NCBI RefSeq assembly: GCF_003605405.2
Contig: NZ_QYTW02000013.1
Location: 1-64,000 of the forward strand
Origin: Siminovitchia terrae
GTDB lineage: Bacteria > Bacillota > Bacilli > Bacillales > Bacillaceae_C
Direction of reading: 5' to 3'
DNA length: 64,000 bases
Each line of letters begins with the position of its first letter. The stretch's first letter is position 1. The translations under genes were made by a program, and so were the position numbers. The notes under the pieces were generated by a model. It was not told where the DNA came from. It made no database searches and saw only the letters and a list, made by a program, of their open reading frames with translations. This document shows positions 8,822 to 16,194 of this stretch, piece after piece.

Positions 8822-8837
8822 TATAGGGAGATGCGGT

Positions 8838-9539
8838 ATGGTAAGAATAATGGTTGTAGAAGATGATCCCAACATTGCTTCGCTATTACACGGTCACATT
8901 AAAAAGTATGGGTTTCATGTAACACTTGTTGAAGACTTCGATCATATCATCGACTTTTTTAAAGAAGAAGAACCAGATCTCGTTTTACTGGATATCAATT
9001 TACCAAGCTATGACGGGTTTTATTGGTGTCGACAAATTCGGGCAATTTCAACATGTCCCATTCTGTTTATTTCCGCACGTTCCGGAAAAATGGATCAAGT
9101 GATGGCCTTGGAAAATGGCGGCGATGATTTTATTACAAAACCGTTTGATTACGATGTCGTCCTGGCCAAGATTCGCAGCAGTTTGCGCAGGGCATATGGG
9201 GAGTACGCTCCGAAAACAGAAGAAAGGACCGTTCAACTAGATGGGCTTGTTCTTTACTTGGAACGAATGGAATTACATAAAAATACTGAAGTTGTTTCAC
9301 TGACAAAAAAAGAGACAATCTTACTGGAACTATTAATGAAACGCTCTCCAAGAGTTGCCAACAGGGAAGCAATTCTTGAAAAACTTTGGGATGACCAATC
9401 CTTTGTCGACGAAAATACATTAAATGTCAATGTGACAAGGATTCGTAAAAAGCTTCTCGAACTAGGTATTGAGCATGCGATTGAAACAGTCCGGGGTGCT
9501 GGATATCGGCTTATCCCCAATTGGGAGAAACTTTCATGA
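8838..9539 (+). CDS. bceR: Response regulator of a Bce-type peptide antibiotic module
   Basis: A 233-residue OmpR-family regulator. The receiver domain has the acidic pair VVEDDP, the phospho-acceptor Asp in LLDINLP, the switch residue in FISARS, and the conserved Lys in ITKPFD. The winged-helix domain follows from about residue 130 and ends in ETVRGAGYRL. The start at 8838 is preferred because AGGGAG lies 8 bases before it; the upstream ATG at 8811 is inside the repeat. It overlaps the kinase gene by ATGA. By family knowledge it activates the adjacent ABC transporter promoter when bacitracin-like or lantibiotic peptides are present. Confidence 0.92.
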   Translation: MVRIMVVEDDPNIASLLHGHIKKYGFHVTLVEDFDHIIDFFKEEEPDLVLLDINLPSYDGFYWCRQIRAISTCPILFISARSGKMDQVMALENGGDDFITKPFDYDVVLAKIRSSLRRAYGEYAPKTEERTVQLDGLVLYLERMELHKNTEVVSLTKKETILLELLMKRSPRVANREAILEKLWDDQSFVDENTLNVNVTRIRKKLLELGIEHAIETVRGAGYRLIPNWEKLS

Positions 9540-10510
9540 ATCTATTTATTCGAGAACACCTCCCGTTGATCATCATCAATTGTTTACAAATGACTGTCAT
9601 GATTCTTGTCTTTTGGCTGGATGGCTATCGCTCTGTTCCATTGGTTTTGTATTCGCTTTTTCTCAGTGTCTTTTTCCTTACTGTTTATTTAGTCTATCGT
9701 TACATCACACACAAAGATTTTTATAAAAGGTTGGCTCAGCCAATGAAACGCTTTGATGAAGCGTTCGAGACATTCCAATCAGCTCCTTTGACCGAAGCAC
9801 TTTCCAACTTGTTAAAATCGCAGCATACTCTTCATCTTAATGAACGTCAATACCAAGAAAAGCGCCGTAATGATCATTTAACTTTCATTAATCAATGGGT
9901 TCATCAAATGAAAACGCCGCTATCTGTCATAGAGTTGATCACTCAGGAAAACGACGAGGAATATATGACGAGCATAAGAGGCGAAACGGATAAACTGGAA
10001 AAGGGTTTGGAAATGGTCCTTTATTCGGCAAGACTTGAGACATTCGAACATGATTTCCAAGTTCAACAAGTCTCATTAAGAAAAATAACGGAGCAAGCTA
10101 TTCGTGAAAATAAGCGCCTATTTATAAAAAATGAAGTATATCCTGAATTACATGTCCAATCAACGGTTGTCGAGTCAGATGAAAAGTGGCTTATTTTTAT
10201 CATCAATCAATTGATTACCAATGCTGTGAAATATTCTGCTGGAAAATCACGTAAAGTTATCATCTCCGAAACAAGGCAATCGGCACAAGTGGAACTTATT
10301 GTCCAAGATTTCGGAATCGGAATCGCAAAAACAGATGTGAAGCGCGTTTTCAATCCGTTTTTTACAGGAGAGAATGGCAGATTGTATCGTGAATCAACCG
10401 GGATGGGATTATATCTAGCTAAAGAAGTATGTGAAAAGCTAGGGCACGGAATCGAACTTGAATCCCTTCAAGGGGAAGGAACGACCGTCAAACTAATCTT
10501 TCAAATGTAA
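9536..10510 (+). CDS. bceS: Intramembrane-sensing histidine kinase, BceS type
   Basis: A 324-residue kinase from an ATG overlapping the regulator stop (ATGA), with GGGAG eight bases upstream; an in-frame ATG at 9521 is less well placed. Two N-terminal helices (about residues 10-30 and 34-55) with almost no extracellular loop are the hallmark of BceS kinases. These do not bind the peptide themselves but sense transporter activity. The phospho-accepting His is in INQWVHQMKTPLS. The ATPase domain shows the N box (FIINQLITNAVKYS), G1 (QDFGIGI) and G2 (STGMGLYLAKEV). Confidence 0.92.
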   Translation: MNLFIREHLPLIIINCLQMTVMILVFWLDGYRSVPLVLYSLFLSVFFLTVYLVYRYITHKDFYKRLAQPMKRFDEAFETFQSAPLTEALSNLLKSQHTLHLNERQYQEKRRNDHLTFINQWVHQMKTPLSVIELITQENDEEYMTSIRGETDKLEKGLEMVLYSARLETFEHDFQVQQVSLRKITEQAIRENKRLFIKNEVYPELHVQSTVVESDEKWLIFIINQLITNAVKYSAGKSRKVIISETRQSAQVELIVQDFGIGIAKTDVKRVFNPFFTGENGRLYRESTGMGLYLAKEVCEKLGHGIELESLQGEGTTVKLIFQM

Positions 10511-10520
10511 TCATGAAATC

Positions 10521-10604
10521 TTACAAAAATGTAAGATTTATGTAAGCTGAACCAATGGTTAAGAAGGCCCCGATTCTTCTACAATAGTTGTAGTGAGAAA
10601 GGGG
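10521..10604 (+). promoter_or_regulatory. BceR-type operator and bceA promoter
   Basis: TTACAAAAATGTAA at 10521-10534 is an inverted repeat of the form TTACA-N4-TGTAA, the known binding consensus of BceR-like regulators. A second half-site, TGTAA, follows at 10541. A -10 like TACAAT lies at 10580-10585 and a GAAAGGGG ribosome binding site just before bceA. This supports separate, regulator-dependent transcription of bceAB. Confidence 0.75.
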
Positions 10605-10612
10605 TTTTTCTT

Positions 10613-11383
10613 ATGGAAATGTTAAAAATTAAAAATTTAAGTAAGATTTACGATGGAAAGGTTGCCTACCAAGCATTATCTGATATTAATTTAACAATTG
10701 ATAAAGGTGAATTTGTTGGGATCATGGGACCGTCCGGGAGCGGGAAATCAACCTTACTGAATATGGTTGCCACGATTGACCTCCCGACATCAGGTTCGCT
10801 CATAGTCAATGGTAAGGATCCTCTGAGGATGAAGCATAACGAACTAGCCTTATTTCGTCGCCGTGAATTAGGTTTCATCTTCCAAGATTTCAATTTACTT
10901 CCGACCCTTACCGTTGAGGAAAATATTGTTCTCCCCTTGACCCTAGACGGAAAGAGTGTAAAAGAAATGGATCAAAAAATCAAGGACGTTGCGGACAAAT
11001 TAGGCATTACATCGATTTTGAAAAAGCGTACGTATGAAATTTCCGGAGGACAAGCACAAAGAACAGCCATTGCTCGTGCGATTATTCATCATCCAAAAAT
11101 GGTATTGGCTGATGAACCAACGGGGAATCTCGATTCCAAATCATCAAGATCAGCCATGGAAATGATGGAACAGATCAATAAAGAGGATGGTACGACAATG
11201 ATGATGGTAACCCATGACCCAATTGCAGCAAGTTATACCGAACGGGTTGTCTTTATTAAAGATGGTAAATTATTTAATGAAATCCATCGTGGGGACAACC
11301 GCCAGGCTTTCTTCCAAAAAATTATAGATGTGTTGTCGCTGTTGGGAGGGAATACAAGTGACCTTTCGTCAATTCGCGTTTAA
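10613..11383 (+). CDS. bceA: ABC transporter ATPase, BceA type
   Basis: A 256-residue ATPase of the MacB/LolD/Bce group. Walker A is GPSGSGKST (residues about 40-48), the Q-loop is IFQDFNLLP, the signature is SGGQAQR, Walker B is MVLADEP and the H-loop is MMVTHDP. It pairs with the large permease immediately downstream, whose start lies inside its 3' end. By family knowledge the BceAB complex frees lipid II cycle intermediates from antimicrobial peptides such as bacitracin or nisin-like compounds and passes the signal to BceS. Confidence 0.93.
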   Translation: MEMLKIKNLSKIYDGKVAYQALSDINLTIDKGEFVGIMGPSGSGKSTLLNMVATIDLPTSGSLIVNGKDPLRMKHNELALFRRRELGFIFQDFNLLPTLTVEENIVLPLTLDGKSVKEMDQKIKDVADKLGITSILKKRTYEISGGQAQRTAIARAIIHHPKMVLADEPTGNLDSKSSRSAMEMMEQINKEDGTTMMMVTHDPIAASYTERVVFIKDGKLFNEIHRGDNRQAFFQKIIDVLSLLGGNTSDLSSIRV

Positions 11384-13256
11384 TAATGTTTTTCGGAATA
11401 AGCGGACCTATGCAGCCTACTTTTTAAGCAGTTTATTTGCTGTCCTGGTGTTTTTTGTCTATGCCATCTTTTCTTTCCACCCAGAATTGATAAAAGTTAA
11501 TTCGAGCGTAGCAATTGGCTTACATTTTGCCGAAGGGATTATTTATGTATTTTCTTTCATCTTCGTTTTGGTGTCAATGAGTGCCTTTTTGCATTCACGA
11601 AAAAAAGAGTTTGGTTTGATGGTCATGCTGGGAATGACGAATCACCAATTACGCCGAATGGTCTTTCTAGAAAATGTCTTAATCGGATTTTTTGCAACGG
11701 TCTCAGGGATTGGAATTGGTCTTGTCTTTGCCAAATTAATATTAATGGCCGCAGAGAGGATATTAAATTTGAAGGAAGCCCTTCCCTTTTATTTTCCGTG
11801 GCAAGCGGCGCTCTTAACATTCAGTGCCTTTTTAATTCTATTTGTAGTCATTTCCTTTTTTACCGTCTCAATTCTTAAAGGAAATAAGCTCATTGATTTA
11901 ATTAAAGGCAGTTCTGCACCGAAAAAGGAACCAAAGGAATCGATTGTCCTTTCGATACTGGCAGCACTTTTGTTGACGACCGGCTATGTGATTGCTTTAT
12001 CCGTCCGAGAGATCCAAGTTGTGACAGCGATGATCCCTGTTACAATTATCGTCATTATTGGAACGTACTTTCTTTTCACACAGCTCAGCGTCTTTATGAT
12101 TAATCGTATGAAAAAACGGAAGAACCTATTTTGGAAAAAAACAAATCTTCTGCTCTTATCTGATCTAGCCTATAGAATGAAGGATAATGCCCGGGCCTTT
12201 TTCTTTGTGGCCATCGTATCTACAGTAGCCTTTTCAGCAATTGGCTCACTTGTCGGTTTTCGTTACATGTTTACCACTTCATTGACTGAAGAGCGGCCAT
12301 TTGCTTTTGAATATGTGTCAGATCAAGGCAATCAACAGGAAAAAAAGCATATCCAGCTAATCGAAAAAGAATTAGATTCGACAAAATATGAGAAAGCGAG
12401 CATAACAATTAAACATGTAACTACGGAAAACTCCGATGAAGAGGATTCTGTGGGTTGGGGAATTGTTTCGCAATCCGAATATAACCGCTTAGCTAAAGCA
12501 GCCAGACAATTGGATAAGCAAGTATCACTTAAGAATAATGAAGCTATGATGCTTTATTTTCACAATCCCCTTCAAGAAATGCCTGATATACAGAAAAGAA
12601 AAAGTCATCGTATTGGCGGACATACAATACAACAAATTGGGATCCAACCGATGAATTTAATCCGAACACATGAGGACTATCTTGTTGTTAGTGATGAGTT
12701 TTATAACAATATAAAAGATTTTTCAACACAAGTATATTACGGTTTTTACGTGAAGGATTGGAAAGATACTGCGAAGATTGGGGAAAATCTTTTAAAAACT
12801 ATGGACGTTGAACATACATCGGGATTTGATGACAATTTCAGATTTTCCTCACTTGGATATGATTGGGACAGTTTCAATCAAGCCTCTGGAGCTACCCTGT
12901 TCGTCGGGTTATTTATTGGAGCAGTCTTCTTTGTTGCGGCTGGAAGCTTTTTATATTTCCGGCTCTATGCGGATTTAGAAGATGAGAAAAGGAAATTTTC
13001 TGCGATTAGTAAGCTTGGGCTAACAAGCAAAGAGCTATCCAAAATTCTGACCATCCAATTGGCTCTATTGTTCTTTGTTCCTATAGTTGTTGCACTCGTC
13101 CACGGTGCGGTCGCTCTTACCGCGTTACAACATATGTTCAATTTTAACTTGTTCAAGACTACAGCCTTAGTATTAGGCAGCTTTACTGTAATCCAAATCG
13201 TTTATTTTCTCTTTATTCGCTTCAATTATATTCGTAAAATTAAAAGTTCTATCTAA
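11358..13256 (+). CDS. bceB: ABC transporter permease, BceB type
   Basis: A 632-residue FtsX-type permease starting at GTG 11358, with GGGAGGG seven bases upstream and the family-typical beginning TFRQFAFNNVFRNKRTYAAY. An upstream start at 11328 would lack that binding site. It overlaps bceA by 26 bases. Topology fits the ten-helix BceB plan: four helices in the first 180 residues, further helices to about 290, a large extracellular domain of about 200 residues (sensor and ligand-binding part), then three helices at the C-terminus. A strong hairpin follows the gene. Confidence 0.92.
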   Translation: MTFRQFAFNNVFRNKRTYAAYFLSSLFAVLVFFVYAIFSFHPELIKVNSSVAIGLHFAEGIIYVFSFIFVLVSMSAFLHSRKKEFGLMVMLGMTNHQLRRMVFLENVLIGFFATVSGIGIGLVFAKLILMAAERILNLKEALPFYFPWQAALLTFSAFLILFVVISFFTVSILKGNKLIDLIKGSSAPKKEPKESIVLSILAALLLTTGYVIALSVREIQVVTAMIPVTIIVIIGTYFLFTQLSVFMINRMKKRKNLFWKKTNLLLLSDLAYRMKDNARAFFFVAIVSTVAFSAIGSLVGFRYMFTTSLTEERPFAFEYVSDQGNQQEKKHIQLIEKELDSTKYEKASITIKHVTTENSDEEDSVGWGIVSQSEYNRLAKAARQLDKQVSLKNNEAMMLYFHNPLQEMPDIQKRKSHRIGGHTIQQIGIQPMNLIRTHEDYLVVSDEFYNNIKDFSTQVYYGFYVKDWKDTAKIGENLLKTMDVEHTSGFDDNFRFSSLGYDWDSFNQASGATLFVGLFIGAVFFVAAGSFLYFRLYADLEDEKRKFSAISKLGLTSKELSKILTIQLALLFFVPIVVALVHGAVALTALQHMFNFNLFKTTALVLGSFTVIQIVYFLFIRFNYIRKIKSSI

Positions 13257-13260
13257 GCTG

Positions 13261-13303
13261 AAAGAGTGGCGCATTTCTACTATAGAAATGCGCCACTCTT
13301 TCG
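13261..13303. terminator. Terminator of the bce operon
   Basis: A perfect 20-bp stem beginning GAAAGAGTGGCGCATTTCTA, with a three-base loop, starts four bases after the bceB stop. There is no long T run, but the stem ends in CTCTTTC. Confidence 0.8.
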
Positions 13304-13406
13304 AGAAACCCAGTACACTTCCTGTTAGGGAATTGCGCCCTATTGTTGAAGAACTTTGCATTGAATAGTTAGAAATGTACAGTAAAAAACTTCTCTTAAA
13401 GTTATA

Positions 13407-13585
13407 TCAAATGCGCCTTGGCGTATTTGCGCCCAGATTTTATCGAGCTACACTCGATAAAATCTGGGGCATCCGGAGGCTTTAGCTTTATTCAGCCAGG
13501 GTTTGAACCCCCGCTGAATGGAATACCAACATGCGTTCATCTCACCACTTACAGAAGTGGAAGACTTCTGCTGAATGAAGTTAAA
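13407..13585 (+). repeat. 195-bp dispersed repeat with small deletions
   Basis: All family blocks are recognisable. About 15 bases are missing after the TTTATCGAGC hairpin, where the stem now extends into CAGATTTTATCGAG / CTCGATAAAATCTG. It ends 17 bases before the -35 box of the next gene's promoter. Confidence 0.9.
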
Positions 13586-13601
13586 CAGGTGTTTCGTAAC
13601 C

Positions 13602-13934
13602 TTTACATTTATCCTAATATAAAGTATAATACATTCTGTAAAGTCAATTTCAATGAGCAAATCATCATATAATAAGAGGTGCTTTTTTTGAGTGCGGTAG
13701 TTTCTAAATAGGAAAAACATTATAGGAAATAAGGAAATTTTCAACAAAAGGGGATTGTGGTTAATTTTATGCCCCCTATTTTGTTATGGACTTATTTCCG
13801 CCTATGAAGATACCTACCCTACTTTATAAAAAGGCGTACTATTCCATAAGTAGAGCTATCCTTTTGGTGGTTTTATTTATGTACTTTACTTTGCCTTTTA
13901 AACGTAAGCTGCGGTATCTGCCGCAGCTTTTTTT
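13602..13934 (+). promoter_or_regulatory. Promoter and attenuator leader of the MutS2-like gene
   Basis: A promoter (TTTACA at 13602, 17 bases, TATAAT at 13625) starts a transcript that runs about 300 nt before a textbook intrinsic terminator: AAGCTGCGG-TATCTG-CCGCAGCTT plus seven T (13906-13934). This terminator lies 80 bases before the gene, so it must be read through for expression. Near the 5' end is a tiny ORF (13688-13711, TTG start, product M-SAVVSK) behind AAGAGGTG. A second stem pairs 13743-13753 with 13772-13785. AGATACC (13808-13814) is exactly complementary to GGTATCT in the terminator loop and stem (13913-13919), a candidate antiterminator. Confidence 0.7.
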
Positions 13935-14013
13935 ATTCAAACAGCTCATTGAAATTCTTGCAGTAGGTTTCTTCATTGCTGATACATTAATCACATTGAG
14001 GAGAATGAAAAAC

Positions 14014-15675
14014 ATGAATGAAAATACTTTTGAAAAATTACAATACAACGAACTAAAAGAGATTGTAAAATCGTATTGCGTTGGCGGGCTCGGCAAGCAA
14101 TTAATCGATCAATTAACTCCAAGCTCTAATCTAAAAGTAGTAAAGCACCGATTAACCGAAACCACTGAAGCACGCGCCATTCTAGATGCAGCAGGAAACG
14201 TTCCTTTCATCGGAGTTTCCGACATGGAATATATCATCGATAAATTAGATAACGGGACCATTTTAGACCCAGAGGAGCTTTTACGTATTTCAAATTTTTT
14301 AAGGGGCAGCCGGAAAATTAAAATGTTCATGTCCAGCAAAGAATTTTTTGCACCGACATTAGCGTCCTATGCTAATTCCATGACAGATTTCGTGAGAGTA
14401 GAAGAGGAAATTAATTTTTCCATTAAAAACAATCAGGTTGACTCTGCTGCCAGCAAAGAACTCAAACGTGTTCGTTCCCATATTCAATCCACTGAACAAA
14501 AACTTAAAGAACGTTTAAATAAATTCTTAAACAGCAGTGTAAATAAAAAATATATTCAGGAATTCTTTATTAGTATAAAAGATGATCGCTATACAATACC
14601 GATAAAAGCTTCCTACAAAAATCAAGTACAGGGTACCATAATTGAAGTATCTTCCAAAGGTTCAACCGTCTTTATAGAGCCTAGCGCGGTAGGAAAATTA
14701 AGTGGTGAGTTAGCAGCCTTAAAATCTGAAGAGTCCATGTTGGAATATCAAATACTAGCCACTTTAACAGGGATAGTGGCAGAAAATCTCCAACTTATTA
14801 AAAAGAATATCGAGCTTATTTCCCGGTACGATATGATTTTTGCAAAAGGTAAATACAGTAAGCATGTGGGCGGAATTGAGCCAAACATTAATGAACATGG
14901 AAATATTACATTAGTCCAGTGCAAGCATCCCTTATTATCAGGTGATGCTGTTCCTCTTCAGTTTCAAATTGGAAGTAGTTATCGGAGCCTAATCATAACC
15001 GGTCCTAATGCTGGAGGAAAAACAATTGTTCTGAAAACAATTGGTCTTGTCACTTTGGCCACTATGTCCGGTTTTCATATTATGGCCTCGGAAGAAACCG
15101 AAATTGCCATATTTGACCACATTTTTGTGGATATAGGCGACAATCAGAGTCTAGAAAATGCACTTAGTACATTCTCTTCTCACATGAAGAATTTATCGGA
15201 AATCCTTCGATCTGTAAACAACAATACGCTGTTGCTATTCGACGAGATTGGCAGCGGGACGGAACCAAATGAAGGAGCTGCTTTAGCAATCTCCCTCTTG
15301 GAAGAATTTTACCTTAAAGGATGCATTACTATTGCGACGACGCATTACGGAGAAATAAAACGCTTTTCCGAATTGCATAGTGACTTTATGAATGCAGCCA
15401 TGCAATTTAATCCAGAAACTCTTGAGCCATTATATCAGCTCCTCATTGGGCAATCAGGAGACAGTCATGCCCTTTGGATTTCCAGAAAAATGGATGTGCC
15501 GGAAGATGTTCTACAAAGAGCAGAAGATTACATGAAACATAAAAAATATCGCTTAGAACATTTAAACGAAAGCAAAATTCGAAAGTCAAAGACAACTGTT
15601 GAAAAAGCAGAAGATAATGTCGGATATAAAAAAGGGATCCGTATCAACCTAGATGACCATAACGACATGATATAG
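14014..15675 (+). CDS. MutS2-like ATPase lacking the Smr domain
   Basis: A 553-residue protein of the MutS2 branch. The N-terminal core and clamp helices resemble MutS2 (FEKLQYNELKEIV; SSKGSTVFIEPSAV). The ATPase follows with Walker A GPNAGGKT, Walker B LLLFDEIGSGTEP and the GDNQSLENALSTFSSH signature region. It stops about 60 residues after the ATPase, so the KOW and Smr endonuclease domains of the roughly 785-residue MutS2 are absent. The start at 14014 has GAGGAGA 10 bases upstream, and homology begins there; the frame is open further upstream. MutS2 proteins bind ribosomes or branched DNA; which applies here is unknown. Confidence 0.85.
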   Translation: MNENTFEKLQYNELKEIVKSYCVGGLGKQLIDQLTPSSNLKVVKHRLTETTEARAILDAAGNVPFIGVSDMEYIIDKLDNGTILDPEELLRISNFLRGSRKIKMFMSSKEFFAPTLASYANSMTDFVRVEEEINFSIKNNQVDSAASKELKRVRSHIQSTEQKLKERLNKFLNSSVNKKYIQEFFISIKDDRYTIPIKASYKNQVQGTIIEVSSKGSTVFIEPSAVGKLSGELAALKSEESMLEYQILATLTGIVAENLQLIKKNIELISRYDMIFAKGKYSKHVGGIEPNINEHGNITLVQCKHPLLSGDAVPLQFQIGSSYRSLIITGPNAGGKTIVLKTIGLVTLATMSGFHIMASEETEIAIFDHIFVDIGDNQSLENALSTFSSHMKNLSEILRSVNNNTLLLFDEIGSGTEPNEGAALAISLLEEFYLKGCITIATTHYGEIKRFSELHSDFMNAAMQFNPETLEPLYQLLIGQSGDSHALWISRKMDVPEDVLQRAEDYMKHKKYRLEHLNESKIRKSKTTVEKAEDNVGYKKGIRINLDDHNDMI

Positions 15676-15844
15676 CGTAAAAAGAAAAAGATAAATACTA
15701 TTACCCGATTGCGTTCTATCAAAATCGATTTTTTGAGGTATACGAAAAGCGGTTCTTTTGGCGTTAGAGATTACTTTTTTGTTCGAATATGATAACCGTT
15801 TTTTGTTTTCTTATTAGGAAAAAAGGTATTAAAAAAGACCAAAG

Positions 15845-15864
15845 GTGTGATGTGCACATCACAC
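15845..15864. repeat. Perfect 20-bp palindrome after the MutS2-like gene
   Basis: GTGTGATGTGCACATCACAC is its own complement over 20 bases. It lies between the MutS2-like gene and its likely terminator. With the flanking AAAAGACC and GATCTTTT it may be another terminator, or a protein binding site. Confidence 0.6.
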
Positions 15865-15915
15865 TCTCTGATCTTTTCAATAGCCTTTCAAGGGAGCAGA
15901 CCACATTGTAGTTAG

Positions 15916-15973
15916 AAAAAAGTAACCAACCCAAATGCTGACACTAGGCGTTCAATGGGTGGTTACTTTTTTT
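15916..15973 (+). terminator. Terminator after the MutS2-like gene
   Basis: AAAAAAGTAACC, then CCCA, pairs with TGGGTGGTTACTTTTTTT across a loop of about 25 bases. The T tract continues on both strands, so it may also end leftward transcription from topB. Confidence 0.75.
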
Positions 15974-16009
15974 GTTGCGACAGTATGTTTTTTTCAAATA
16001 GGGTTATCC

Positions 16010-16183
16010 TTACTTGGATCGTATTTCTGTTTTGCGGACACCCTCTAGTAAATTGAAAGCGGTCAGAGCATCATTATTCGAGAAAACGGCCCTTGAATGT
16101 GGACGTAAAATTAGATAGGGTGTATTTTGTCCACAATAAGGCAATCGGCCTGCCGTTCCTCCTTTGTGATTGTCTCTAGCCAT
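16010..16183 (-). CDS. Possible small protein after topB, unknown
   Basis: A 57-codon ORF starts 12 bases after the topB stop and ends at 16010. The product begins MARDNHKGGTAGRLPYCG and is rich in Arg, Asn and Thr, with a single Cys. I do not recognise it. No good ribosome binding site precedes the ATG; a strong AAAGGAGG lies inside the ORF instead, with no suitable start close behind. It could be a real co-transcribed small gene or the debris of a longer one, so confidence is low. Confidence 0.25.
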   Translation of the reverse strand: MARDNHKGGTAGRLPYCGQNTPYLILRPHSRAVFSNNDALTAFNLLEGVRKTEIRSK

Positions 16184-16194
16184 TTTGATAAAAC

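Noticed and set aside
8811-8837. Upstream ATG as the bceR start
   Set aside because: It lies in the last bases of the repeat, with no ribosome site; ATG 8838 has AGGGAG at the right distance and matches the family start.
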